From NCBI GenBank assembly GCA_040880065.1, contig JBBDJE010000053.1, positions 13,896 to 77,895 of the forward strand: a stretch of 64,000 nucleotides of DNA. The letters are read 5' to 3'. Under the pieces are notes generated by a model, which had not been told where the DNA came from, did no database searches, and was given only the letters and a program-made list of their open reading frames with translations. Each line of letters opens with the position of its first letter. The stretch's first letter is position 1. The DNA comes from Abyssibius sp040880065 (GTDB taxonomy: Bacteria; Pseudomonadota; Alphaproteobacteria; Rhodobacterales; Rhodobacteraceae). A program made the translations under genes and the position numbers. Positions 35,014-43,913 of this stretch are shown piece by piece.

Positions 35014-36533
35014 GTCGCTGCTCCTGCCATGGGTTCCATTCCGTGGGTTCCGCCCATCATCAGGCCAATTTCCTCAATGCTCAGCCCTTCGGCTGGCCGC
35101 GGTTTTGAAAGCCGCCCCTCAGCCAGAACGGCGAATGTGTCAGACATTTCCATCAACTCGTCCAGATCCTGACTCACAACAAGCACCGCGGCACCATTGG
35201 CCGCCAGATCGCGCAGCGCCTGGCGGATCGCGGCGGCAGCGGCGGCATCAACACCCCATGTCGGCTGGTTCACCACCAGCACATCGGGGCGTTGCAGCAC
35301 CTCGCGGCCAATGACATATTTTTGCAGGTTTCCACCTGACAAAGCCCTTGCAACAACGTGGTTTCCAGGTGTGCGAACGTCGAATTTTGCAATGATCTCA
35401 TCTGAAAAACTGGCGGCTTTGCGCATGTTCAGCCAACCGTTTTTGGTCAGCTTGCGGCGGGTTTGCGCGGTCAGCACGGCGTTATCAACCAGTGTCATAT
35501 CGGGTGCTGCCGCATGGCCGAGCCGTTCTTCGGGCGCGGTCAACAAGCCAAGCGCGCGGCGTTTTTCAGGCGGTGCATCGCCCACAGCCTCGCCATTGAG
35601 CGTAATCATCCCCGAAGGCACCTTGCGTTCGCCCGACAGGGCCAGCAGCAATTCGTCCTGCCCGTTGCCCGCCACACCGCCAATGCCCATCACCTCGCCT
35701 TTGCGCAGTGCCAGGCTGACATTACGCAAGCTGGTACCGAAAGGGTCAAGGCTGGGCAGGTTCAGCGCCTTTAGCTCCAGCGCAACTGCGCCTGGCTGAT
35801 AATCGCGCGCTTTCGGCATGGCCAGTTCTGCACCGATCATCATTTCAGCCATGCTGCGCGCGGTTTCCTCGGCTGGCACGCATTTTCCAACCACCTTGCC
35901 CAACCTTAAAATCGTGGCGCGGTTGCAGAGCGATTTGATCTCTTCAAGCTTGTGGCTGATATACAGTATCGCCACACCCTCGCTGGCGAGTTTGCGCAAA
36001 GTGGCGAATAAAATTTCCACCTCCTGCGGGGTCAGCACCGAGGTCGGCTCGTCCATGATCAGCAGTTTGGGGTTTTGCAACAGGCAGCGCACAATTTCCA
36101 CGCGCTGGCGTTCGCCGACAGAAAGGTCGCCGATCAGCCTGTCAGGGTCGAGCGGCAAGCCATAAGCGGTGGAAACCTCGCGGATTTTGGCAGCCAGCGC
36201 GCGGCGGTCCGGCGCGTCTTCCATGCCCAGCGCAATGTTTTCGCCAACATTCAGCGCCTCGAAAAGCGAGAAATGCTGGAACACCATCGCCACACCCGCA
36301 CGCCGCGCCTCGCCCGGCCTTGCCGGCGCGTAATGCTGGCCAAGCAAGGTCATACTGCCGGTATCGGGCCGCACCAGCCCGTAGATCATCTTCACAAGTG
36401 TGGATTTTCCTGCGCCGTTTTCACCCAACAGCGCATGTATCTCGCCATGCTCGATGTCAAAAGACACGGAATCGTTGGCCTGCACGCCCGGATAGGCCTT
36501 TGATAGCGCGTCGATCTGCAATAATGGTTCCAT
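35010..36533 (-). CDS. BMP-type ABC transporter ATP-binding protein (double ABC)
   Basis: ATG 36533 gives a 507-residue tandem ABC protein. The first cassette has GENGAGKST, LSVGERQRVEI and LLIMDEPTSVL. The second has GVAGNGQDELLLALSG as a degenerate Walker A and ALSGGNLQKYVIGRE as its signature. This asymmetry is usual for YufO/sugar-nucleoside type importers. It is the first gene of the four-gene operon; about 150 nt of noncoding DNA separates it from the next gene upstream (glmS, 3' end) and must hold the promoter. Confidence 0.92.
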   Translation of the reverse strand: MEPLLQIDALSKAYPGVQANDSVSFDIEHGEIHALLGENGAGKSTLVKMIYGLVRPDTGSMTLLGQHYAPARPGEARRAGVAMVFQHFSLFEALNVGENIALGMEDAPDRRALAAKIREVSTAYGLPLDPDRLIGDLSVGERQRVEIVRCLLQNPKLLIMDEPTSVLTPQEVEILFATLRKLASEGVAILYISHKLEEIKSLCNRATILRLGKVVGKCVPAEETARSMAEMMIGAELAMPKARDYQPGAVALELKALNLPSLDPFGTSLRNVSLALRKGEVMGIGGVAGNGQDELLLALSGERKVPSGMITLNGEAVGDAPPEKRRALGLLTAPEERLGHAAAPDMTLVDNAVLTAQTRRKLTKNGWLNMRKAASFSDEIIAKFDVRTPGNHVVARALSGGNLQKYVIGREVLQRPDVLVVNQPTWGVDAAAAAAIRQALRDLAANGAAVLVVSQDLDELMEMSDTFAVLAEGRLSKPRPAEGLSIEEIGLMMGGTHGMEPMAGAAT

Positions 36534-36683
36534 AACACTCCCCCACGGTCGCGGCGCCAATCTGCGTTGATGCTACCTTTGACCAGTTGGTAAAATTTTG
36601 AACGCCTAAGCCGCGTCTGGCAAGCTTTTTATTTCATGTGTTATCGCAGGATTATTGCAGCACTTTCAATACAATCTTGAAAA

Positions 36684-38507
36684 TCACTCCACAGTGACAG
36701 ATTTGGCAAGGTTGCGCGGCTGGTCCACATCGGTGCCTTTTTCAATGGCGGTGTGATAGGCCAAAAGCTGCGCGGGCACGGCGTAAAGGATGGGGGCGAC
36801 CAGCGGGTGCGCCTCGGGCAGGACAATGGTTTTCCAAGCGGCATCGCCCACCTCGGCTGCGCCTTTTGCATCGGTCACCAGCAGCACGCGGCCGCCGCGC
36901 GCCATCACCTCGTGCATATTGGAAATGGATTTCTCAAAGACCGCATCAAAGGGCGCAAAGCAGATCACCGGCACATGCTCGTCAATCAGCGCAATCGGGC
37001 CGTGTTTCAACTCGCCACTGGCATAGCCCTCGGCATGAATGTAGCTCAACTCTTTCAGCTTCAGCGCGCCCTCCAGCGCCAGCGGATACATCGCACCGCG
37101 CCCCAAAAACAGCACATCGCGTGCGCGGCTCAACTCGCGCGCTGCTGCCGCCATTTCCGGCTCCTGCCCCAATGCCTCGGCCACAAGGCGCGGGGCTGTG
37201 GCCAATGCGGCCAGCAGGTTGGATTCTTGTGCCGCAGTAATATGCCCGCGCTGGCGGCCCGCCAGAATGGCGAGGTTCGCAAATACGGCCAGCTGGCAGG
37301 TAAACGCCTTTGAGGATGCAACGGAAATCTCGACCCCCGCCTTGATCGGCAGCGCCAGACCGGCCTCGCGCGCAATCGTGCTTTCGGCCACATTCACCAG
37401 CGCCATCACCAGCCCGGCCTTGCCTTGCACATAGCGCAAAGCGGCCAGCGTGTCGGCGGTCTCGCCGGATTGGCTGACGAATATCGCGCCATCACGCGCG
37501 CTGACCGGCGGTTCACGATAGCGGAACTCGCTCGCTACATCAATTTCCACCGGAATGCGGGCAATTGCTTCGAACCAGTATTTTGCCACATGGCAGGCGT
37601 AATAGGCCGTGCCGCAGGCGACCATCACCAGCCGGTCGACGGAAGCAAAATCCGGCGCGCCTTCGGGCACCTGCACCGCATCACGCCCCGGCGTTTGATA
37701 ATGCGCCAGCGCATAGCCCAAAACCGAGGGCTGCTCGTGAATTTCCTTGGCCATGAAATGCCGGTAATTGCCCTTGTCCACAAGCACTTGGTCAACATTT
37801 ACAATGCGCAATTCGCGGTTGGCCAAGCGCCCTTTGGCATCGTAAATCGTGGCTGCTTTGCGGCTCAGCACCGCCATGTCGCCCTCTTGCAAATAGGTGA
37901 TACGCCCGGTCATCGGCGCCAGCGCCAGCGCGTCGGAGCCTAAATACATTTCACCCTCGCCATGCCCGACCGCCAAGGGCGAGCCGCGGCGCGCCCCGAT
38001 CAGCAAATCGTCATGCCCGGCAAACAGAAATGCCAAGGCAAACGCCCCGCGCAAGCGCGACAGCGTTGCGGCAACGGCCTCTTGCGGGGTTTTGCCATGC
38101 GCCAGAAACTGCGCGCAAAGCTGGGCGATCACCTCGGTATCCGTGTCAGACGAAAACACCGCGCCAGATGCGCGCAACTCGTCGCGCAGGGGCGCAAAAT
38201 TCTCTATAATTCCGTTATGCACCACGGCCACCGGCCCGGCCACATGCGGGTGCGCATTCGCCTCAGTCGCCGCGCCATGTGTGGCCCAGCGCGTATGGCC
38301 AATGCCCGCAAGCCCGGCCAAAGGCGTGGCGCGCAGGCTTTCTTTGAGCGCTGCCAGCTTGCCCACTGCGCGGCGGGTCTCAATCTTGCCGCCGTTCAGC
38401 GTGGCAATGCCCGCAGAATCATAGCCGCGATATTCCAGCCGCTTCAGCCCGCTTAAAATGCGCGGTGCCACCGTATCTGCGCCCAATATCCCGATAATTC
38501 CGCACAT
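36684..38507 (-). CDS. glmS: Glutamine--fructose-6-phosphate aminotransferase (isomerizing)
   Basis: The 607-residue enzyme starts with MCGIIGILG, where the cysteine after the initiator is the glutaminase nucleophile. The class II glutamine amidotransferase domain covers about 1-220 (LKRLEYRGYDSAG, GHTRWATHG). Two SIS domains follow (SQSGETADTLAALRYVQ, EGALKLKELSYIHAEGY). The end PRNLAKSVTVE is the family C-terminus. It makes glucosamine-6-phosphate for cell envelope synthesis. glmU, often adjacent, is not here. I saw no glmS ribozyme upstream. Confidence 0.97.
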   Translation of the reverse strand: MCGIIGILGADTVAPRILSGLKRLEYRGYDSAGIATLNGGKIETRRAVGKLAALKESLRATPLAGLAGIGHTRWATHGAATEANAHPHVAGPVAVVHNGIIENFAPLRDELRASGAVFSSDTDTEVIAQLCAQFLAHGKTPQEAVAATLSRLRGAFALAFLFAGHDDLLIGARRGSPLAVGHGEGEMYLGSDALALAPMTGRITYLQEGDMAVLSRKAATIYDAKGRLANRELRIVNVDQVLVDKGNYRHFMAKEIHEQPSVLGYALAHYQTPGRDAVQVPEGAPDFASVDRLVMVACGTAYYACHVAKYWFEAIARIPVEIDVASEFRYREPPVSARDGAIFVSQSGETADTLAALRYVQGKAGLVMALVNVAESTIAREAGLALPIKAGVEISVASSKAFTCQLAVFANLAILAGRQRGHITAAQESNLLAALATAPRLVAEALGQEPEMAAAARELSRARDVLFLGRGAMYPLALEGALKLKELSYIHAEGYASGELKHGPIALIDEHVPVICFAPFDAVFEKSISNMHEVMARGGRVLLVTDAKGAAEVGDAAWKTIVLPEAHPLVAPILYAVPAQLLAYHTAIEKGTDVDQPRNLAKSVTVE

Positions 38508-38687
38508 GGTTCTGCCTTTGGCTTAACTGCTCTGTTGGTGCCCATTGTGGCGTACCGAATGCGCAATTTCAACCGCGCAACCGCGTCTGAAACAGTTCCG
38601 ACACGAACCGTGACAGCAGGGCGGTGCTGACGAATCATTGCAACAACGCCGCGCGCTCGGCAGTTTGGCCACAACAAGGGGGCTGCC

Positions 38688-39902
38688 ATGAAGCTACGCG
38701 ATCTTGAAGTGTTTGTCGTTGGCAACCCGCCGCCGGGTTTTGGCGGGCGCTATTTCATCTTTGTGAAACTCACAACCGATACCGGAATTGTAGGTTACGG
38801 CGAGGTTTATGCCGCCGCCGTTGGCCCTGTTGCCATGCGCGCGGTGATCGAGGATGTATTCGCGCGCCATATGCTTGGCCAATCGCCCGACAAAATCGAG
38901 CTGATGTTTCGCGCCGCCTATTCCGCAGGCTTCACCCAGCGCCCCGACCCCACGGTCATGGGTGCCTTCTCGGGGTTGGAAATAGCCTGCTGGGATATTG
39001 TCGGCAAGGCGCTCGACCGCCCCATCCACGCCCTGCTTGGCGGGCTGGTGAACGACCGTTTGCGCAGCTACACCTATCTTTATCCCAAGCCCGACCAAGA
39101 CCCGCTGGAGTTTTACAACAACGCTGAGCAATCCGCCGACTGCGCCGCGCGCATGGTCGAGCTTGGCTTCACCGCCATCAAGTTCGACCCCGCCGGCCCC
39201 TATACGATTATGGGTGGCCACCAGCCGACCATGGTTGATCTGGCGCGTTCGGTCGAAATTTGTGCAGCCCTGCGCGCAGCGGTTGGCACCCGCGCCGATT
39301 TGCTGTTCGGCACGCATGGGCAGTTTACCACGGGCGGCGCGCTGCGTTTGGCCGCGGCCATCGCGCCCTATCAGCCGCTGTGGTTTGAAGAACCCGTGCC
39401 GCCCGACAATATGGCCGCGCTCGCCCGCGTCGCCGATGGTTGCGCGCTATCGGTGGCCACGGGTGAACGCCTGACCACCAAGGCCGAATTTCTGCCCGCC
39501 CTGCAAGCAGGTGCCACCATTTTGCAACCGGCTCTGGGCCGAGTCGGCGGGCTGTGGGAGGCCAAGAAAATCGCCGGAATGGCCGAGGCGTTCAACGCCC
39601 AGATGGCCCCGCATCTCTATGCCGGCCCCATTGAGTGGGCCGCCAATATCCAGCTTGGCGCCAGCCTGCCCAACCTGCTGATGCTTGAGCAGATCGGCAC
39701 CGGCAACCCGTTCCACCAGCAACTCCTGACCACACCGGTCGTCTGGGAAGACGGCTATGTGCATGTGCCCACAGCCCCCGGCCTTGGCGTTGAGCTGAAC
39801 GAGGATGTCGCCCGCGCCCACCCCTATGAGCAAACGCGCCTGCATCTTGAAATGCAGGCCACCCCGCACCCCACAGCGGGCGGGCTTTGGGCGGGCGGGT
39901 AA
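38688..39902 (+). CDS. Enolase superfamily enzyme, sugar-acid dehydratase-like
   Basis: The 404-residue protein has the mandelate racemase/muconate lactonizing layout: an N-terminal capping domain (about 1-120) and a barrel. K165 lies in AIKFDPAGPY, FEEPVPPDN holds the second metal glutamate, TGERLTTK the third ligand and MAPHLYAGP the general base histidine. The first metal ligand position reads GTHGQF (208-213), a histidine rather than the usual aspartate, as seen in some galactonate/mannonate dehydratase-like groups. A dehydratase of a sugar acid is likely, but the substrate is unknown. GGGGG stands upstream of the start. Confidence 0.8.
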   Translation: MKLRDLEVFVVGNPPPGFGGRYFIFVKLTTDTGIVGYGEVYAAAVGPVAMRAVIEDVFARHMLGQSPDKIELMFRAAYSAGFTQRPDPTVMGAFSGLEIACWDIVGKALDRPIHALLGGLVNDRLRSYTYLYPKPDQDPLEFYNNAEQSADCAARMVELGFTAIKFDPAGPYTIMGGHQPTMVDLARSVEICAALRAAVGTRADLLFGTHGQFTTGGALRLAAAIAPYQPLWFEEPVPPDNMAALARVADGCALSVATGERLTTKAEFLPALQAGATILQPALGRVGGLWEAKKIAGMAEAFNAQMAPHLYAGPIEWAANIQLGASLPNLLMLEQIGTGNPFHQQLLTTPVVWEDGYVHVPTAPGLGVELNEDVARAHPYEQTRLHLEMQATPHPTAGGLWAGG

Positions 39903-39913
39903 GGCAGCGCAGC

Positions 39914-41206
39914 GTGGCTGATCTGAAAACTCAAGCACCGGGTTGGCACCTTGTTTTCGCAACATTCGCCAAAATCGGCCTGCTATCCTTTGGCGGGCCA
40001 GCCGCGCAAATTGCGCTTATGCACCGCATACTGGTTGAAGAACGCCGCTGGCTGAGCGAGGCGCAATATCTCTCGGCGCTCGGGTTTTGCATGTTTTTGC
40101 CGGGGCCGGAAGCCACACAGCTTGCCACCTATGCGGGCTGGAAGCAGCGCGGCGTGCCGGGCGGGCTGATCGCGGGGCTGTTGTTTGTGCTGCCGGGCGC
40201 GCTGGTCATGCTGGCGCTGGCCATGGCCTATGCCGCCTTTGGCAATGTGCCGCTGGTAGGCGCGCTGTTTTTGGGCATCAAGGCTGCGGTGCTGGTCATT
40301 GTGATCGAGGCTTTGTTGCGCATCGCCCGCCGCGCGCTGAAGCGCCAAATACACTGGGCCATCGCTGCTTTTGCCTTCATCGGCATTTTCTTCTTCGCGC
40401 TGCCCTTTCCGCTCATCATCGCACTGGCGGCGCTGGCGGGCATAGTCACCGCCCGGCCCGCACCGGCACCAACACCACCGGCAGCGGCGCTTGCTCCAAT
40501 TGCTGCCACACCGCTCATCCAAACCCTCATAACCATCGCCATATGGCTGGCTATCTGGCTGCTCCCCTTGCTCGCGCTCCAGCTTTTCTGCCCCAGCATT
40601 CTGGCGCAAATCGGCTGGTTCTTTTCCAAGCTTGCCGTGGTCACCTTTGGCGGGGCCTATTCCGTTCTGGCCTATATGGCGCAAGAGGTGGTTGTTGCGC
40701 GCGGCTGGCTTACCGCCGGGCAAATGATGGATGGTCTCGGCCTTGCAGAAACCACCCCCGGCCCGCTTATTCTGGTCACCGAGTTCGTGGCCTACACCGC
40801 AGGCCATGGGGCGGGCGGCATCTGGCTAGGCATTGCCGCCGCCGGTGTTGCGCTTTGGGCAACCTTTGTGCCCTGCTATTTGTGGATCTTCGCCGGTGCG
40901 CCCTATATCGAGTGGATCGGCACCCAGCGCCGCCTGTCGGCAGCCTTTGCCGCCATCACCGCAGCGGTTGTCGGTGTCATCTTCAACCTGTCGCTGTGGT
41001 TCGCACTGCATGTGCTGTTTAGCGCGGTGGCGCTGCGCAAATTCGGCCCGCTCACCTTGTGGCAACCCGACCTTGCAAGCATCGATTTTCGCGTCGCAGC
41101 CATCGGCCTGCTCTCGGCCTACCTGCTGCTGGGCAGGCACCTGAACCTGCTTTGGGTGCTGCTGATCGCCGCGCTATGCGGGGTGGCGATCAGCGCTCTG
41201 GGCTAA
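39914..41206 (+). CDS. chrA: ChrA family chromate transporter
   Basis: GTG 39914, 11 nt after the preceding stop, gives 430 residues. Two homologous halves are visible. Each has the CHR motif: FGGPAAQIALMH with FLPGPEATQ in the first, and FGGAYSVLAYMAQE with TTPGPLILVTEF in the second. About ten membrane helices are expected, with an alanine/proline-rich linker near residue 190. It would export chromate, or sulfate-like anions, driven by proton motive force. Its TAA is interleaved with the TAG of the convergent pirin gene. Confidence 0.9.
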   Translation: MADLKTQAPGWHLVFATFAKIGLLSFGGPAAQIALMHRILVEERRWLSEAQYLSALGFCMFLPGPEATQLATYAGWKQRGVPGGLIAGLLFVLPGALVMLALAMAYAAFGNVPLVGALFLGIKAAVLVIVIEALLRIARRALKRQIHWAIAAFAFIGIFFFALPFPLIIALAALAGIVTARPAPAPTPPAAALAPIAATPLIQTLITIAIWLAIWLLPLLALQLFCPSILAQIGWFFSKLAVVTFGGAYSVLAYMAQEVVVARGWLTAGQMMDGLGLAETTPGPLILVTEFVAYTAGHGAGGIWLGIAAAGVALWATFVPCYLWIFAGAPYIEWIGTQRRLSAAFAAITAAVVGVIFNLSLWFALHVLFSAVALRKFGPLTLWQPDLASIDFRVAAIGLLSAYLLLGRHLNLLWVLLIAALCGVAISALG

Positions 41207-42114
41207 TGCTGCGCGGCAATAAACGTGCCGTTGTTCAAATCGCGCATGGCTTGCTGGATTTCGGCTGCGGTGTTCATCACGATCGGGCCGTGCCAAGCCA
41301 CAGGCTCTTCAATCGGGCGACCTGAGACCAGCAAGAACCGCACGCCCTCCGGCCCCGCCTGAACACTCACCTCATTGCCCGTGTCAAACTGCACAAGCGT
41401 GCGGTTGCCCGACATATCGCGGATGTTCATCTCTTGGCCCTGCACCTCTTTTTCTACCCGCACCCCAATAGGGTTGGATGCCGCCCGAAAGCTACCTTTG
41501 CCGCCGAAAATATAGGCAAACACCTGCCGGTAAGTATCAACCGGAAAAGTTTTGCGGATGTTCGGCGGCACCGAAATATCCAGATATTGCGGCTCGGCGG
41601 CAATGCCGTCAACCGGCCCTTTATAGCCGCGATAGTCGCCGGTGATGATCTTGATCACCGTGCCGTCATCATCCACAAGCTGCGTAATATCGCTGCCCTT
41701 GATGTCCTGATAGCGCGGCGCGGTCATTTTCTGGGTGCGCGGCAGGTTGGCCCAAAGCTGGAAACCGTGCATCTTGCCCGCCGCATCCCCACTTGGCATT
41801 TCCTGGTGCAAAATGCCCGAACCGGCGGTCATCCATTGCACCGAACCGGCCCCGAGCCGCCCCTTGTTGCCAAGCGAATCCGCATGTTCCACCGTGCCTT
41901 CCAGCACATAGGTAATGGTCTCGATGCCCCTGTGCGGATGCCACGGAAAGCCCTTGGCATAAGCGCGCGGGTCATCATTGCGAAAATCATCGAGCAGCAG
42001 GAACGGGTCAAAATCGCGTGGATTTTTGAAGCCGAAGGCCCGATACAAATGCACCCCGGCCCCCTCGATCGTGGGCTGGGCGAGTGATTCCGATTTTACA
42101 GGACGAAACGACAT
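41203..42114 (-). CDS. Pirin family bicupin protein
   Basis: ATG 42114 gives 303 residues. The first cupin carries the metal motif WHPHRGIETITYVL and SGILHQEMP, the pirin signature, and the second cupin lies at about 165-290. Pirins are iron-binding, and some act as quercetin dioxygenases or redox sensors. Convergent with chrA with a 4-nt overlap. The in vivo role is unknown. Confidence 0.9.
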   Translation of the reverse strand: MSFRPVKSESLAQPTIEGAGVHLYRAFGFKNPRDFDPFLLLDDFRNDDPRAYAKGFPWHPHRGIETITYVLEGTVEHADSLGNKGRLGAGSVQWMTAGSGILHQEMPSGDAAGKMHGFQLWANLPRTQKMTAPRYQDIKGSDITQLVDDDGTVIKIITGDYRGYKGPVDGIAAEPQYLDISVPPNIRKTFPVDTYRQVFAYIFGGKGSFRAASNPIGVRVEKEVQGQEMNIRDMSGNRTLVQFDTGNEVSVQAGPEGVRFLLVSGRPIEEPVAWHGPIVMNTAAEIQQAMRDLNNGTFIAAQH

Positions 42115-42306
42115 GGCAACCTCTCTTTCATCATCCAAGATAGTTTGCCGCACTTCGTGTTGCAATTCAACGCAATCGCGTAACACTGTCTATAATTCAG
42201 AAACAATCAATCGCGCCTGCGCAAATTTTCCGCGCCCATGTCGCAAATCCACTTGCGCGTTGGCATAAATCTTCCATCCTGCCATGAAATTTAATGGGAG
42301 AATTTC

Positions 42307-43278
42307 ATGCAGATCGGTTTTATCGGGCTTGGCAATGTCGGCGGCAAACTGGCGGGCAGCCTGCTGCGCAATGGCAAATCGCTCATGGTGCGCGACCTTG
42401 ATCCGGCGCTCGTCGCCAAATTCACAGCGCGTGGCGCCACATCAGCCAATAGCCCTGCCGAGATGATGGCCGCTTGCGATATCGTCATCACCTGCCTGCC
42501 CAGCCCCGCCGCCTGCGCCGCCGTGATGGAGGGTGCGGACGGGCTGCTGCAATCGGTCACCGAAGGCAAGATCTGGCTCGAAATGTCCACCACCGATGCG
42601 AGCGAGATCAAGCGCCTCGCCGCCGCCGTCATCGCCAAAGGCGGCGCTGCGGTCGACTGCCCGGTCTCCGGTGGCTGCCACCGCGCCGATACCGGCAATA
42701 TCGCCATTTTCGCAGGCTGCGACCGGGTCACATTCGAGCGCGTGCTGCCTGTTCTCACCATTCTCGGCCGCCGCGTGCTGCATACCGGCCCTGTGGGTTC
42801 CGCCTCAACCCTCAAGGTGATGACCAACTACCTCGCCACCGCCAACCTGCTCACACTTTGCGAGGCGATGGTCACAATGAAGGCTGCCGGCCTTGACCTT
42901 GGCACCACCTACGAGGCCATCAAAATTTCATCCGGCACCAGCTTTGTGCACGAAACCGAAAGTCAGGTCATTCTGAATGGCAGCCGCGATATCAACTTCA
43001 CCATGGACCTTGTGCTAAAGGATATCGGCCTGTTCCAAAGCATCGCCGAGGCCGCCAATGTCCCGCTGGAAATCTCGCCGCTGATGATCGACATTTTCAA
43101 GGATGGCCAAGCCCGCTACGGCAACCGCGCCCAGTCCGACGACATCATCCGTCGCCTCGAAGACGCAACAGGCCTGTCCATCACCGCCCCCGGCTTTCCC
43201 GCCGAAATGGTCGATGACGAACCCGAGGAGGCGGGATACGAGGTTGTCCCCGCCAGCCGCGCAGCCCTAGCCACTTGA
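42307..43278 (+). CDS. Beta-hydroxyacid dehydrogenase (3-hydroxyisobutyrate dehydrogenase family)
   Basis: The 323-residue protein begins with the Rossmann motif GFIGLGNVGGKLAGSLL, then has VITCLPSPA, DCPVSGGCHRAD and the catalytic lysine in LKVMTNYLATANL. The family oxidises 3-hydroxy acids with NAD(P)+. HXGXXGXGX in the substrate loop (GTSFVHETE region) is only loosely kept, so the substrate is uncertain. The acidic C-terminal tail (DDEPEEAGYEVVP) is longer than usual. The ATG follows GGGAGAA. Confidence 0.85.
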   Translation: MQIGFIGLGNVGGKLAGSLLRNGKSLMVRDLDPALVAKFTARGATSANSPAEMMAACDIVITCLPSPAACAAVMEGADGLLQSVTEGKIWLEMSTTDASEIKRLAAAVIAKGGAAVDCPVSGGCHRADTGNIAIFAGCDRVTFERVLPVLTILGRRVLHTGPVGSASTLKVMTNYLATANLLTLCEAMVTMKAAGLDLGTTYEAIKISSGTSFVHETESQVILNGSRDINFTMDLVLKDIGLFQSIAEAANVPLEISPLMIDIFKDGQARYGNRAQSDDIIRRLEDATGLSITAPGFPAEMVDDEPEEAGYEVVPASRAALAT

Positions 43279-43309
43279 CCCGCAGCGCAATCTAGCCCAT
43301 GCCCGCGCC

Positions 43310-43822
43310 ATGAGTATCGTCATCGCACAAATGTATGTCTCGCCGCTGCGCCGCATCGTCGGGTTGGCCCTGCAACTGCTTATGGGTGCGGGGCTGATCT
43401 ATGTCGCCGCAGCCACGCCACCTGCCAGCCCGGTTTTCATCGTGCTTTTGCTGGTCATTGGCGGCGCGCTCCTCTTTGGGGCGTGGCGTTTTTGGCTGGC
43501 CACATCCGCCGGGCTTGTGCTGACCGATACCGATCTGCGCGACAGTCATGGCACCGTTATTTGCACGCTCGACGAGATTGACAAAATCGAGCGTGGCACC
43601 TTTGCCATCAAACCCGCCAACGGTTTTACCCTGCGCATGAAATCCCGCCAAAGGCGCGGCTGGGCACCGGGCCTGTGGTGGCGCTTGGGTAAAATGGTCG
43701 GCATTGGCGGGGCGACCAACAGAAATGCCGCCAAATCGCTGGCCGAGGCCATCGACGTGCTCAAAAGCCCGCGCGGTGCCGAACTCATCGCCCAGGCCCG
43801 CACAGACCAGCCCCGCAATTAA
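43310..43822 (+). CDS. Membrane protein of unknown function with two helices
   Basis: The 170-residue protein has two adjacent membrane helices (about 15-35 and 41-62) and then a soluble domain of about 105 residues (LTDTDLRDSHGTVICTLDEI, ERGTFAIKPANGFTLRM), which resembles a bacterial PH-like layout. I do not recognise a named family. An internal ATG eight codons later (MYVSPLRR) is also a possible start. It lies 31 nt after the dehydrogenase gene and is probably co-transcribed. Confidence 0.6.
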   Translation: MSIVIAQMYVSPLRRIVGLALQLLMGAGLIYVAAATPPASPVFIVLLLVIGGALLFGAWRFWLATSAGLVLTDTDLRDSHGTVICTLDEIDKIERGTFAIKPANGFTLRMKSRQRRGWAPGLWWRLGKMVGIGGATNRNAAKSLAEAIDVLKSPRGAELIAQARTDQPRN

Positions 43823-43856
43823 CTCATCAAAAGGGCCAGCGCATTGCCTGCGCCAG

Positions 43857-43891
43857 CCCCATCTTTTGTTCAAAAATATCCCCGCCGGAGG
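43857..43891 (+). repeat. Hairpin-tailed intergenic repeat, copy 4
   Basis: The core CCCCATCTTTTGTTC begins at 43857 and is followed by AAAAATATCCCC, then the short hairpin CCGCCGGAGGCATCCGACGG in place of the C/G tract of the other copies. It lies between convergent genes ending at 43822 and 43914. Confidence 0.7.
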
Positions 43892-43913
43892 CATCCGACG
43901 GTGGTGTCAGCGC

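Noticed and set aside
38508..38687. Possible glmS ribozyme or riboswitch upstream of glmS.
   Set aside because: I could find no matching pairing pattern; the spacer looks like an ordinary divergent promoter region.
39983..40807. A 274-codon open frame antisense to chrA.
   Set aside because: Low-complexity composition rich in Gln, Arg and Asp, as expected from the mirror of a hydrophobic membrane gene.
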